From NCBI GenBank assembly GCA_015698045.1, contig BLAL01000086.1:124001-188000 (forward strand): a DNA stretch of 64,000 nt, read 5' to 3'. The stretch comes from Rhizophagus clarus. Taxonomy: Eukaryota; Glomeromycota; Glomeromycetes; Glomerales; Glomeraceae. Below are positions 1 to 12,700 of this stretch, in pieces (within the stretch, counting starts at the first letter, position 1; each line of letters opens with the position of its first letter). The translations under genes and the position numbers were made by a program. The notes beneath the pieces were generated by a model that saw nothing but the letters and a program-made list of their open reading frames with translations, ran no database searches and was not told the origin of the DNA.

Positions 1-425
1 AGGAGAAGGAGAAACTTACCTATGTATCATAGAAAATAATTATTTTTATTTTTTTATTATTTATTAAGTGAGTAGCTAGGCTTAATCCATACTAAATATC
101 GGCTGAAGACTCACATTTTTTTTAGGCTGTAACTGATACTGACGTTCACGCTGTACAGCCTGGGTACTATTTTATAAAACAGTAGTGAACAAGTATCAAA
201 TGTATATTTTTTTATTAAGTTATAATAAAAATTAGAATTTACTTTAATTTTAACATAAAAATTATAAATAATAAAAAATTTGTAAATAAAAATAAATTTG
301 CTTTCCCAACTTAAAAAAAAGGTGTTTATATAAAAGAAAAGGTGTTTATATTATTTTTGATTATTCAATAGTATCATATGTCCCTTGTATACGTTCTACT
401 GCATACGCAGCTTTAACGATCGAAT
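1..425. other. Non-coding A+T-rich stretch
   Basis: No credible gene was seen. The sequence is A/T-rich and runs into the tandem array that starts near 426. A duplicated A-rich phrase containing GGTGTTTATAT occurs at about 321 and 341. Confidence 0.5.
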
Positions 426-790
426 AGTAATATTACGCAGGTTTACAATCTCGTAAATTTTTGAAATATTTTAACCGTAATATTATGCAGGTTTACAGTC
501 TCGTAAATTTTTGAAATATTTCAACCGTAATATTACACAGGTTTACAGTCTCGTAAATTTTTGAAATATTTTAACTGTAATATTACGCAAGTTTACAGTT
601 TCGTAAATTTGCAGAATATTTTGACTGTAATATTGTGTAAATCTTATGACATTAAAAACTTGCATAATATTTTGACCGTAATATCACATAAATCTTACAA
701 AATTGTAAACTTATGTAATATTTTGAAATTTTTCGAAATATTATACCATAAACTTTCGTAAACTTACAAAATTGTAAACTTATGCAATTT
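426..790. repeat. Tandem repeat, about 50-bp unit, about 7 copies
   Basis: A unit beginning GTAATATTACGCAGGTTTAC and continuing through TCGTAAATTTTTGAAATATT recurs near 426, 476, 525, 574, 625 and 675, with a decayed last unit to about 790. The early units are nearly identical and the later ones diverge. A 66-codon open frame crosses the array but only reads the repeat, so it is not called as a gene. Confidence 0.85.
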
Positions 791-872
791 TTTGCCCTAT
801 AAAATTTTCTAATGCCTTTCTTACTTTAATTTTAAAAACCTAATTATATTTTTTATCTATCAATATTATAAA

Positions 873-2537
873 AAGAATCTTGCTAATTTGCTCCCTAGGT
901 GAAATCACCCAGGTGATTTCACCTGTAAATAATTTGCCAAAATTCAGGTGATTTACACATATAAAAAATTTTACCCTGGTGATTTCACTCATAATTAATT
1001 TATGAAATTTGATTGGCTAAAATTTACAATATTACGCATGTAAAAAAATCTAATCGGCTAATTTTTATTTGAAAATTTCCGTTAAATAATTAATCTGACT
1101 ACAAAAATAATAAAATTTATTTATATATTAAACTATGACTTTATTTATTTAAATACTGTTTATCAAAGTACAATTATTTATCTTTAATATAACTAGTAAT
1201 GATAATGATATAAAAAAAAGTCTAACAATAATGGTAAAAAGAGAGAAAAAACAGAAATAATAAAAAAGAATCATTAGAAACAAAAAAAAAACCAATGGGA
1301 TGAAATGGTGACATAAAGTATAATTGGAGACAAAGAAAATGATAGGGAACGAAAGAGATAACAGAAAAAGAAAAGATAGTGAAAAGACAAGGAAAAGGAC
1401 GCGAAAATAAAAAAGAATAGGATTGAAAACAAAAGGAAATAGGGACAAAGTGAAAGGGGACAAAAATGAAAATAAAAAGATAATGAGAGGGGACAAAAAA
1501 CAAAAGGATAACGAGAAGATGACGAAGAAAAGATGATGAGGGTAAAACGATGATGAAAGTGAAACGATGATGAGGATAAAATGATGATGAAAGTGAAACG
1601 ATGATGAGGGTAAAACGATGATGAAGGTGAAATGATAATGAGGGTAAAATGATGACGAGGATGAAACGGTGATGAGGACGAAATAATCATGAAAATGAAA
1701 TGATAATAAGGACAAAATGGTGATAAAAACGAAAAAAAGAAAGGGAGTGAAAATGAAAAGAAAAGGGAAACAAATTAACAAAAAGACAAACCATAAAAGA
1801 AGAAAAAATAGAGTTAGTAAATTGAAATATGAAAACAAATTTGAATAAAAATATAGAGAAGAAAAAACCGCTATACCTTCCTTGTTCGCAAAACTAAGAC
1901 TTAAAAAAAGAAAAGAATTAGAAACAAAAAAACAAAAAAGAGGAAAAAAAAAGAAGTAATATACTTTAATGCAAAACTGGAAGAAATTAAAGACCTAAAA
2001 AGAGAAGAGAAATAAGAAATGAAAAGAAAAATGAAAACAAAAAAGAAGGAAGGATGAAAAAATGACACTTTTTTGGCGTAAAACTGAAAGAGCTTAAAAG
2101 ACCTAAAAGAAGAGGAAAGAAATTAGAAACAAGAAAGAAAAATGAAAACAAAAGAAGGAAAAAAAGAACATACCTACATACTTTCGACTAAGTAAAGGGA
2201 AGTGAAAGGGATGAAAAAAAGAAAGGGAGTGAAAAGAAACGAAAAAAAAAGAAGGGGGAGTGAAGAAACAAAAAAAAATGAAGGAAAGTGAAAAGGAACG
2301 AAAAAAATAAAGAGGGAGCGAAAAAAAAATGGTGTGGAGTGAAAAAAAATGAAAAAACAAGGAAATGAAAGTAATAATGGAAATAAAAGAACCACTTGGT
2401 GCGAAAAAAAAATAAAAAAAAAAACTGCAAAAATTAATTGGGTCAAATCACCTATATCGAAATAATTAAATTATAAAAATCGATCAGGTGATATCACCCG
2501 AGTTATATCACCCCCGGTTAAAATTAGTTATAATCTT
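873..2537 (+). mobile_element. Purine-strand non-coding element, copy 1
   Basis: This is the first of three related copies (others at 16183 and 20656). Seen: both ends carry clusters of a GGTGAnnTCACC palindrome (897-923 and about 2486-2514) and an imperfect inverted terminal repeat sharing CTAATTT. Between them lies about 1.2 kb of almost pure A/G on the plus strand. It encodes nothing convincing: the long minus-strand frames are only Phe/Ser/Leu/Ile/His tracts dictated by composition. Inference: a non-autonomous DNA transposon whose palindrome clusters could be transposase-binding sites. The exact ends come from comparing copies 1 and 2. The target duplication is unclear. Confidence 0.7.
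1536..1690. repeat. 17-bp tandem repeat inside purine element copy 1
   Basis: Units such as GTGAAACGATGATGAGG and GTAAAACGATGATGAAG repeat end to end about nine times with substitutions. The same array occurs in copy 2 (about 16845-16990), and its reverse complement is scattered through copy 3 (about 21270-21430 and 21830-22110). It is therefore an ancestral part of the element. Confidence 0.8.
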
Positions 2538-2606
2538 ATAAAAAAATAAATAAATAAATTAATTAATTAAAAAAATAATAAAAATTATTTTCCTTAGTTT
2601 TTTTTA

Positions 2607-2660
2607 ACTTTAATTTTAAAAGTCCAATTATATTTTTTTTTTAGTAATATTACAAAAAAG
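2607..2660. repeat. Direct repeat flanking purine copy 1 (partner at 823-875)
   Basis: The phrase beginning ACTTTAATTTTAAAA and running through AATTATATTTTTT to AATATTA occurs just left of copy 1 (823-875) and just right of it (2607-2660), at about 80% identity by eye. It is far longer than a normal target duplication. It may be an older duplicated host segment or an outer part of the element. Confidence 0.55.
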
Positions 2661-2712
2661 AAAAAAAAATAAATAATTTAATTAGCTAAAAAAAATAATA
2701 AAAATATAAACT

Positions 2713-3490
2713 AGTACTCTGAAAGAATCAAGTCAATCCAGGTTAACTTGTAAATTAAATCAAGTTAAGTCAAGTTTAATTTGAACATTTTTCTGTTATA
2801 TAATAATAATTCAAGTCATAGTTAATCCTGATTTAAATTGATTTCAAATTTAAATTAAAACTTGATTTAACTCAGATTGATCTAAATTAAATAAAATCTG
2901 CAATATTATTGTAAATTTTAATATTTTATTAATAAAAAAATGCATTTTTATTAATAAAAAAATGCATTTTTATTAGTAAAAAAATAACAAATTGGCCAGA
3001 TAATTTGATGGTTATTAGATAACTCATCAAATTATTTGGTCAGTTTAATATTTATTATTAATACTATTTAAAAATATTGCAAAAATATTATTATATCAAT
3101 GAATTATTTTAAAAAATATTTCATAATGTTTTATTTATTAAATTATTAAAAAAAATGGTTAGCAACATTTTTTTATTAATACAGTTAAAAAACATTGCGA
3201 AAAAAATTTTAAAGTTTTATTATTAATATTATTAAAAAATGTTGCAAAAATATTTTTTCATTAAGTTAAATTACTAAAAAAAATATTTCATAATATTTTT
3301 TATTAATTTAATTAAAAAATATTAAGAAAAATGTTTTTTATTCATTATTTTATATGTAAAAAACTATTTCACAATGTTTTTTATTAATACAATTAAAAAA
3401 TGTTGCAAAAAAATATTTTTTTTCATTAATTTATATATCAAAATGTTTCACAACAGTTTTTGTTAACATTGTCAAAAAATGTTGCTGAAA
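2713..3490 (+). mobile_element. Partial foldback element A
   Basis: The left tip, AGTACTCTGAAAG, resembles the tips of foldback elements B, C and D. It is followed by a subterminal zone of short TCAAGTTAAGTCAAG-type repeats, then degenerate units containing AAAAAATGTTGCAAAAA to about 3490. Those units resemble the interior of element D. I found no matching right terminus, so I read this as a truncated member of the family. Confidence 0.45.
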
Positions 3491-4561
3491 AGTATATTAT
3501 ATAAGAAAATTAATCTAAATTTACTTTTGCAAAAAATTAAAAATATTTTAAAGCTAATTTTTTAACTTTTAATATAAAAACAATTTTAAAAATTAGATAC
3601 AATTAAATTTTTATATAATTACATTTTACAATATATAATTATACCATTATATAAGAATCCAATTTTATGAAACTGATTAATTAATAAAAATAATTATATG
3701 GTAAAAATAATCATAATTATTGTAATTATTTATAATTATTTTCTTTTTAATTTGATTATATAATCAAAATAATCAAATAATTATAATAAAAAATTACATA
3801 TTTTTTATTTAGCTAATCCTAGAATTTTGCACCTATGATATAAACATTTTTAAAATATTAATTATAAAATTTATTGTTAAAGTAATTAGACTTAAAGTAT
3901 TATATATTATTAAATAATATCATATATAATCTAAGAAAAAATTTATTATAATATAATAAATTAAATATAAATTATAAAATTTTTTTAAATTTATAATATT
4001 TGAGTAAAAAAATATTTAACAAATTATCTCAAAATATTTTAATTTATCAAAATAAAAAATAAAGTTTTAAAATCTGTTAAATTTGATTAGTATTTAATTA
4101 TAAAACATTTAATACTTCTACATTAGCTCTTGCTAACATTATTGTAAATGAACTTGATAATTTAAATTATTTGTAAACCATTGAAAAATTCTGGATTTGA
4201 ATTTTCTTTATTATTATCAAAATGTTGATATCATGTTTAATCCAAGTATAAAAAAAATATTATAAAGTGTTTTTTTTTTAAAAAAAATAAGATTAAGTTA
4301 TTATTAATTTTACAAAGAATAAACATATAATCATTCACAATGATAAAGTTAGATAATATCTTTTTAGCAAGAATAAAAAGAATAATTAATAAAATACTGT
4401 TATAATTCACTACAAAAATTTCATGGAAAAAAGATTAGTTCTTAGAATACTATTCAAGTTCTGAGTTTTTCTTCTTTAAATATGATTGTATGATCAATAT
4501 CTTTTGTTAGTGTTAGCAACTTTTTCATACCAATTTTCAGTTTTTATAACTTGTATAGAAA
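3491..4561. other. Non-coding A+T-rich stretch
   Basis: Nothing beyond A/T-rich sequence with short homopolymers was recognised. Confidence 0.4.
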
Positions 4562-5430
4562 TCAAAAATTGACTTTCATTGAATTAGGATTAATAATTTG
4601 ATATTTATTTTTAATAAGACATCCCGATATTTGAACTGTGATAGCTAATTCATCCAATAAGGAATCGACATTTTCAAATTCTTTTATTCTTTCCGCAGTT
4701 AGTTGAAGACTTGAAGTAAGTCGGATGTTGAACTAGTAATGACATAAAATTTCTTATCCTTATTTGTAAATTTTCAAATATTTTCATTAATTCTCAATAA
4801 AGATTCTATAAAGACTCTTATGTTTAACAAATATCAATTTTGATAAAATATCTCCAACGTACATTACGAAAAGAATCGGTTTAAATTTAAGTGTATTCAC
4901 TACAATTATATGTAAATTTAATCAAAATGGCCAGCTATTTTTAGCATCCTAACATTGCGGATGCACCAGCTATATTATTCATAGGAAATAATTGTACCGT
5001 TTTCAGCAATTAAACAACCGATCCAGATGAAACTTCCATAAATTCAAAGTCACAAGATGCGTTAAATTTGTTTACTAAATAAAACAAAAGGTAGATGAGT
5101 TCTTTTGATTATAACCTCTGTTGCTACATAATTATCTGCGGTCTCGTTTAAATATAAATAGTATAACCTACCAATTAACTTTATTCCTGCGGTATAATGT
5201 TAAGAATATAATCAGTCGTACTAAATTAATTAAATTGCTGAATAATCTAATTGTGAAGTTGTACCGTTGGGATTCAAAAAAAGGAAATCGAGACAATGCA
5301 TTTGTTTCCATTTACGTGACTTTGATGATAAAAAATATATTAGTATGCACGCATAGATGATAATTTTTTGGATATTTTTCTTTTATAACCTGTAAATTTC
5401 TTTACGGGATTCTTCCGTTTTTATTATCCA
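4562..5430 (-). pseudogene. Decayed protein-coding gene, family not recognised
   Basis: Minus-strand reading gives a chain of protein-like segments in different frames. One begins near 5385. One (about 5190-5060) contains IGRLYYLYLNETADNYVA. One (about 5060-4945) contains ASCDFEFMEVSSGSV. One (about 4890-4800) contains KPILFVMYVGDILSK. A last 56-codon stretch (4731-4562) contains FENVDSLLDELAITVQISG and ends in a stop. The segments are separated by stops and single-base shifts, so no single frame spans the region. Composition is less A/T-extreme than the flanks. I do not recognise the family. Decay through several indels is the simplest reading. Confidence 0.45.
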
Positions 5431-6933
5431 AACATCTGATTTAATATTATAATATAGTTTACTATTTCTAGTCAAGATTTGCAAGTTAAAAAATTTTTTT
5501 GTCTTATAGTCAGTCTATAATATAAGATATATAATATGATGTTTATTAAATAAGAGAGGAAGTGAATTGGAAACAAGTTTAAAATAGTAGAATAATTTGC
5601 CTTGGTGTATAATCATCTGATAATTATCTGTTAACGCGTCCGCAAAAAAAATGGTAGCTGGATCTATTTTGCCGGGTTACGTGTAATATAATAGGTGACA
5701 ATTAGCATTTTACACATACAAATATTGTCCCTCAGAATAATTATAAATCTTAACCCTAATCCTGTCCCTAATTATAAGTCCATAACCAGAAACGCTACGT
5801 AATTCCTATTAACACACAATAAATAATAATCTTTCAGTTGTATTAAATATTTTTACATCAGGTATTTGATGCATTTTTCAAATGTAATGCAGAAACATTA
5901 ACATATATATATATATAATGCTATATGCAACTTTCTTGATGTATTTCTAGTCAATGTTTCATATTCGCCATAAGTTAAATGAATATCTTTGAGGAAATCC
6001 ACAATTGTAGGTCTAAAAACCATAATTTCTTTTAAGAAGATAAGTACTTAATGCATTTGCTCATAAACCAGACAAATAAAAAATCTCATCACAAGTAAAA
6101 TAATGAGAATGTGACTGAACAATGGATTCTACTGAATATAAAATAAAAAAAAAAGGTAAAAAAGGCGTAATGTCAAAAATATGAATATAAAAGTATTACA
6201 TTATATTTTAAAGTTGACAATGTTCGTTACCAACTTGAGCGATTTGAATTTAGGTAAACATAAATTTTTTTTTTTTTTTTAACCATCGCAAAACAAATAA
6301 GCTAATGGAATCTTTACTTTCTGAATGTAATCTAAATGAAATTAATTTAGAAATCTCAATCCTAACTCGAAAATGAATCCTATAAAATTAAAATGAAAAA
6401 AGAATGCGAAATAAGTAATTAAATTCAAAGAGTAAATTTGTCGTACCTTGACACGATTATCACTTTAAAAACATACTATTTTTAACTTTATAAATTTTAA
6501 GTAAATAAGGGAATTTGCTCAAATCTAAATTGATACTTTCACGTGTAACTCCGATATATGGTATGCAACATGTCAATCATCATTGACAATTTATTTACAA
6601 ATTTGTATTTATAAAAAGCATGACGAATTAAACGTTACACAATTATGTTCGGAAATGATAATCTAAAAGAGTTAGCCGATCTCAATTCGGAATATTGCCA
6701 ATGTCAATGAAAATTTTCACTTTTGTAAATTTCTTTTTTCAAAAATTGAGGCTTATGAATTCTTAGTTAGGGAAAATGAATCATTTTATTCATAAATACT
6801 CAAAAGAGTCAGCTTAGTCAATTACATGTAAAATCTTATTCGTAAAATCTTATTCGTAAAATCTTATTCGTAAATCTTATTTGTAAAATCTTATTCTTAA
6901 AAAAAAGGAATCGACGAAGTAAACTACGGAAAT
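5431..6933. other. Intergenic sequence
   Basis: No gene was recognised. The stretch holds A/T-rich sequence, a short TA repeat near 5902, and a repeated phrase (CGTAAAATCTTATT, about 6838-6895) just downstream of the HMG-box gene stop. Confidence 0.4.
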
Positions 6934-7368
6934 TTAACGACCATAAGAATTTGGTGTGTTGTTTGGTGGTGGAAAACCGTTTATAATTTCATTCTTAGAA
7001 TCGCTATCTTCATAATCGATATATTCTTCAAACCAATTGTCATCGTTAAGGGCTGAACCGGGTTGAGGATTTTTCTGATGATTTGTCTTGACGAAAGGAT
7101 GACTTTCCTTTGGAGTTTCGACGATAAAGGAAAACATTTCTCCCATCTCGAACGTTTTATTTGTATATTTGTTTTTACCAGAATCTACTTCATTCTTGAC
7201 TTCATCCTTCTTTGCGAGATGATAATACTTTCTTTTCTTAATTTCTGATAATTTCGACCAGTCACTTCCAGCTTCTTTTGAAAGCCGTTTCATCTCAATT
7301 TTTCGGTTCGGGTTTATCTTATTCGCTCGAAAACGCATAAATGCATTTGCAGTTTTGGCTTTCGCCAT
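6934..7368 (-). CDS. Small HMG-box (MATA_HMG-like) protein
   Basis: Intronless 144-codon gene. Residues about 8-56 form an HMG box: it starts NAFMRFRANKINPN, has a central W-S-K-L, and ends in basic KKRKYYHLAKKDE. That is the layout of the MATA_HMG family, a DNA-bending fold used by fungal mating-type and related regulators. The C-terminal part (about 60-144) is polar and acidic and looks disordered. No signal peptide was seen. It probably acts in the nucleus. Arbuscular mycorrhizal fungi have many HMG genes outside the mating locus, and no homeodomain genes are visible nearby, so a mating role is not implied. The start is the only plausible ATG ahead of the box. Confidence 0.85.
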   Translation of the reverse strand: MAKAKTANAFMRFRANKINPNRKIEMKRLSKEAGSDWSKLSEIKKRKYYHLAKKDEVKNEVDSGKNKYTNKTFEMGEMFSFIVETPKESHPFVKTNHQKNPQPGSALNDDNWFEEYIDYEDSDSKNEIINGFPPPNNTPNSYGR

Positions 7369-8810
7369 AATTTAATGAACGAAATTAATTTATAATTATT
7401 TATAAATGTTTTTTATTTTTCTCGACGGATAGAAAAATATATACTAATGTATTTTTAAACGAGGATTTACTTTATTCGAAGGCAAAGCCCGAGTTCGAGG
7501 ATTTTTATATTCATTTTTTCATTCAATTTTTTTTTCCTTGAATTTTTCTTTTTTGAAAAAAAAAAAATAATAATAAAGTTTATAAATTTTGTGTCACCAA
7601 CGGAGTTAAATTAAGTATTCTCGTAGATCTTTCCCTAACCTTTTTTAAATACAAATATGGTTATATTTATTCCTTCAAAATCAGTTAATACATGATTGAT
7701 ATCAAATAATAAATACTTTTTAATCTTACTTCTTAGATATTATTCATTTAAACCATACTCTTTCCCGTTCGTTACTTTGATAAAAAAATAAATAGAAAAT
7801 GAAACGGAATTGATATTTTACAAAAAATCCGATGTTTCAAGTTTTACATCCTGTGAATGGTCAAAAACTGATGTATTATTCCAAATGAAGTAAAGTATCT
7901 TAATTTGTATATGAATTCAAGCATAAATAATTTATTATTTCAGACTTTTTTTTTCTTAATCACAAACCTCCTTAATATCATTGATTTATTGTCTTTATTA
8001 CTATAAACTGCAAAATTCGGCGTATGAATGAGAATAGCCAATGTACGCGTAATATGCTGCAGAACTGGAAAGAATTCAGGAGATTGACTTAAAAAAGTAA
8101 AATAATAATAATAATAATAAGTGAAATTTGAAGATAACAATCGATTGATCCTTTTTGTATTGTCTTTAACGAATGATATAATAAAAGAAACCGAAAAACA
8201 TGTTGAACAAGACGAATTTGAATGTATCACCAAAACCTTATGAAACTTTCAATAAAATATGTATATATCAAAATAACAAGGTAAAATTTAAAGTTTAATT
8301 TACTTGAGGGCTGAAACCGATTCCTTTAATATTTTGATTATTTTGGACGTACCCGATTCTTGAACTTATCTGGTTCATAATATTTAAGGCTTTACTAATG
8401 ACAGATATTAGTAATTATAAATTTATTTTAACCTTAAAAATCACTTAGCTAACAATTTAGGAGTAGCTAAACAACATTTGCGACACATTAATAACAATAT
8501 TACACAATTTCATTATATTGTATGTGATTTAATTATTTGATCTTTAATTAAGACATTAATAACAAATTATTTCGATTCAATTTATTGCGTTACTTGTTCT
8601 CTTGTTTTATAATTCTTATGTTTAGGTAAATATCTACCATACAACTACCATATTATGAAGGTAAATTTACTGCTGATGAATATATTTTAAATTATTTTAT
8701 CAATATTCTTTAATATTCCCGAATTAAAGAAAATTTGACATTATATTTAGAATTCTATAATACACGAACCTATAATTGAAATGCCTTACAAACCACGTCC
8801 TTAAAAAAAT
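7369..8810. other. Intergenic sequence
   Basis: Upstream region of the HMG-box gene. It includes an A/T run near 7560 and an (AAT)n microsatellite at about 8101-8120. No further gene was supported. Confidence 0.4.
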
Positions 8811-9700
8811 TAAAGTTCAGATTGTAAGTGTAGAAAATAATAATGGCTTATCATCTAGGAATAAATTAAATACAATATTGAATAATTTATTCTAAAAATC
8901 ATCCAAATTCTTTCATGATCAATGTTATAAGACTTTCTCTGTATTAAAAAAAACACAACAAATATCAATGATAAATGAATTTTGAACCCTCCTGTAGGAT
9001 TGCAAGCAAAAGAGAACAGCAATATGTGGTAAATTTCTTTCTTATTATTAAGTATTTATTAAGAATTTTAAAATAATATTATTATTAACCTTAAAATATA
9101 AATTTTGGTAGATTTATGTCATATTTTCAGCTTAACAATTGATTAGAATAGAAAGATCAGATTGAAGGTATAGAAAAAAATCACAATATCTTACATAAAC
9201 TGATTTCAAAAACATTCGAATTCTTTTAATTCATCCATAATGCATGATTAATGTCATAAGTAAGTGTTTATTTTCTCTATATTGGAAAAAAACAATAATA
9301 AATGAATCCTGAACTCTCTTGTAGGATTGCAAACAAAAAAGAGAACAGCAATATGGGTAAAATTTTCTTTCTTATTACTGTATTTATTAAGAATTTAAAA
9401 TAATATTATTGTAGATTTATGTCATATTTTCAGCTTAACAATTGATCGAAAAAGAAAGGTCAGATTGAAAGTGTAAGAATCATAATATCTTACCATCCAA
9501 AATAAAGTAAATATAATACTGGATGAATTGATTTCAAAAACATTCGAATCTCTCCATCATTTTATAAATTTCTAATAAATGTTATCAGTAAGTGTTTCAT
9601 TTATCTGTGTTAAAAACATTTGGTCAGATAGATCAAAAATCTGAACTCTTTTTATATAGATTTTATACAAATGAAAGAACAACATTTTACTGGTGGAACG
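8811..9700. repeat. Three degenerate tandem units of about 300 bp
   Basis: Landmarks recur in the same order. AGATTGnAnGTGTAGAA occurs at about 8819, 9160 and 9460. ATTCTTTC/ATTCGAAT phrases occur near 8910, 9210 and 9540. AGGATTGCAAnCAAAAnAG plus AACAGCAATATG occurs at about 8997 and 9324. TTTATGTCATATTTTCAGCTT occurs at about 9113 and 9417. The third unit is the most decayed. Several segments are bounded by AG and GT dinucleotides, so duplicated small exons are possible, but no continuous protein emerges. Confidence 0.65.
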
Positions 9701-12700
9701 AGCTTATATTATGTACTTGAAGGTATGTTGGTTAAAAACGATTTATATTGTATAAGATAGAGAATTATTATGGTAAATTTAAACTTTCGATTACAACTCA
9801 TATTTATGCTAAATTAGAAAATGCGCCGACTATCGAAATTAACTGTTACTACTAGCAACTCAAAGCAACAGATATTGATGAACAATCTGTTTTTTTATAT
9901 CTTATTCTAGCCGAGGGATTCAATGATAACATGATAATACGTATGAAGTATAAAGCAACAATATCGGTGGTCCTGGTTTTGTCCAACACATAATGGTATG
10001 GTTTTTTTTTTTGCAATTTATTTATTGAATCAAAAGAATTTTTAATTCAAGAAATTTTCTCAAAACATTAATATTAGACATGTCTAAATTCAAAAATTAA
10101 GATTATTCGTAATTGATCGCCAAAAATGGTAAAATTGCACGCAGATATTACAACATTCTAAATCAAACTTGTTGATCAGAAATATAAATAATGTTTTTGA
10201 AGGCTATTGAAATGGTATTATCTTTAATTCTATTTCATAATTTTTTTGTTTTCATAAAAGTCAGTAAATTATCTAATCTTAATTATATGAAATTTGAAGT
10301 TTAAATAGGCTTATGAAAATGATGTAATTATAAGTTTAATAGTATCTTTAATAACTAGTTTATTCCTTAATTCGATTAATATTCTTTTAAAACGTGAAGG
10401 AAAGAAAAATAACGTTTCTAAGTATCCGGTTCCACTCCAGCTCCGGCCCGGTTCAGGAAAAAATACTATTAGCGAACAGATTTGAGTCGGCTCGTACATG
10501 CTTATGCTCTTTCTTTTTTAAGAAAGTTTACTCTGAAAGTGTGAATACGCTGGCCGATCTAAGGAAGTTACACGACATTTATTAGAGGTAGTTGGGTCCA
10601 TTTATCCATTTTTCGATTTTTCGATTTTTAACAAAAATAAACAATAGGTAATGGTTTAGGTTTTAAACTTCAATACTTCTTAAAATGTTCAAAGAAAGCC
10701 GTTAAATTGGCCTTCATATTTACAGACTTTTTTATTGCTGTACCGGAGCAAACATCACCAATTATAACCGAAAATTCAGTAATCAAAATGGAAAATTATT
10801 TGAATAATGGTGTGTCAACGCCCATATTTTATTTCATTTATTTCATTTACTTCATTTATTCCATACTATTTTCTTAATCTAAACTTTTTATTAAACGATA
10901 AGAAATTAATATGTATTAAAGAATTTTTTTAATGCTGTATATCTTTTATTCTTCAATAAATTATCCTGTAGATTTTGTTGTATTTATCAAAGTTACTGTA
11001 CTAAATGTCTAGTGTTTCTATTTCACAAAATAATTTTGATTTTCAACTTTTAAAAAAAAAAAGTGTACAGTAAATATATTCTTGCCTGTCCTAAAAGTTC
11101 GCTTTTGAAGTGAATTTCTGATTTAAAATTCCGGCTGTTCCGGCATGATCGGCTTAAAATTCACTTTTTTGTGCACAAATACAGTAGAAATCTCCTAAAT
11201 TAATGATTAATGTTTAATTATTAATTTAAAAAAATAAATATTAAAAATTTATTTCTTTAGAATCTCTCTTTTTACTTTATGATAGCTTATAATATATTTG
11301 TTGATTTTCTGTCAATTTATATATAAGTTTAAATTATTTTACAAAAGCTTATTTATTTTCTATAAAAAAAATAAATATATTTTTATATTAAAAGGCCAAA
11401 GAGATATATTTTTATACTGAAAAATAGTAAAAAAATTTCATATCTTAAATGATTTTATTAAAATACAACACTTGGCAATATTGTTTTTGAAATAGGATAT
11501 ACTGTATTCATGAATAAGATGGAACAGAATAATCAGAATATATTTAAAGATTTTAACAATGTCTGGAATATTAGAACATTAAAAAATCACATAATCTTAT
11601 ATTTGTTATTTTTGCAACCATAATTCAATTATAATACCATTTAATTTGTTTTGATAAATAGTAATAATTATTCATAAACTTGAACAATTTTTAGACAAAA
11701 TATTGGAATTTGAATATTATTCTGATTATTAAAATTTTAATGATAATATTCAATCCTATATAATAAAAAGAGTTTTATTTCAAAATAAATAAAAATTTTA
11801 AATAATAATTGATTTATTATTTATAATTAAAATAAAAAATATATATATAAAAAAAAGAAATAAAAAAAGATTTATTATTTATCACTATTAGTAATCAAAA
11901 CTAATATTATTAATTCTTTTTTGAAAATTAATATTATATAAAATTCCAATTATAATAATTTTCAAAAATAGAAAAAAAATCTTTATTATTAAAAAAAAAA
12001 AAATTTTATATAATATAAAATATCAATATGACAATTTTTACAGAATTATAAAAAATTAGAAATATAATAAATAATAGATTATGATAAAAAAAAATTTTAA
12101 ATTTATAGAATACTTTAAAAAAATTAATAATATAATAATAAATACAATTAATTCATAATATAATAAACTTATAATATAATAAATCACATAACTTAACTAA
12201 TAAAATATGTTTATTATAATAAATTAGTCAATTAAATTTTTTAAAATTCTTCATTATAACAATTAGAATAAAAAACCAAAAAGTTTATTATATAAGAATT
12301 AACTATAAAAGTTTATAATTATATAATACTAATAATAAGTATTAATGGTAATATTTTTAAAATTTTTTAAATTTTAAAATAAAAATTTATTATTTATATT
12401 TAAAAATACAATTTAAAATTTAGCAAAAAAAATTTATAAAAAAACTAATAAATATTTTTTTAATAAATAATTAAAGTTTTAAAATAATTTTAAAATTTTT
12501 TGAAATTTTATTATTATCACAAAATCCTAAACATCTCTCATTTAGGTCAGATATAATGTATAGTAAATTTTTAACTTAGGATATCTTAATCAATATTAAT
12601 GTTATCAAAGTAAATTTTATACTATTAGATTCCTTTTAATGAAACGAATCCAATGATATAAAATTTATCAAAATCCAATCAGTAGAAATTTTAAAAACAG

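Noticed and set aside
561..761. 66-codon frame
   Set aside because: Lies wholly within a 50-bp tandem repeat.
1149..1838. 229-codon minus-strand frame, Phe/Ser/Leu/Ile/His-rich
   Set aside because: It reads the pyrimidine strand of purine element copy 1. Composition alone keeps it open, all three minus frames are partly open, and there is no domain.
7940..8233. 97-codon minus-strand frame
   Set aside because: Crosses an (AAT)n microsatellite encoding a Tyr run; no family resemblance.
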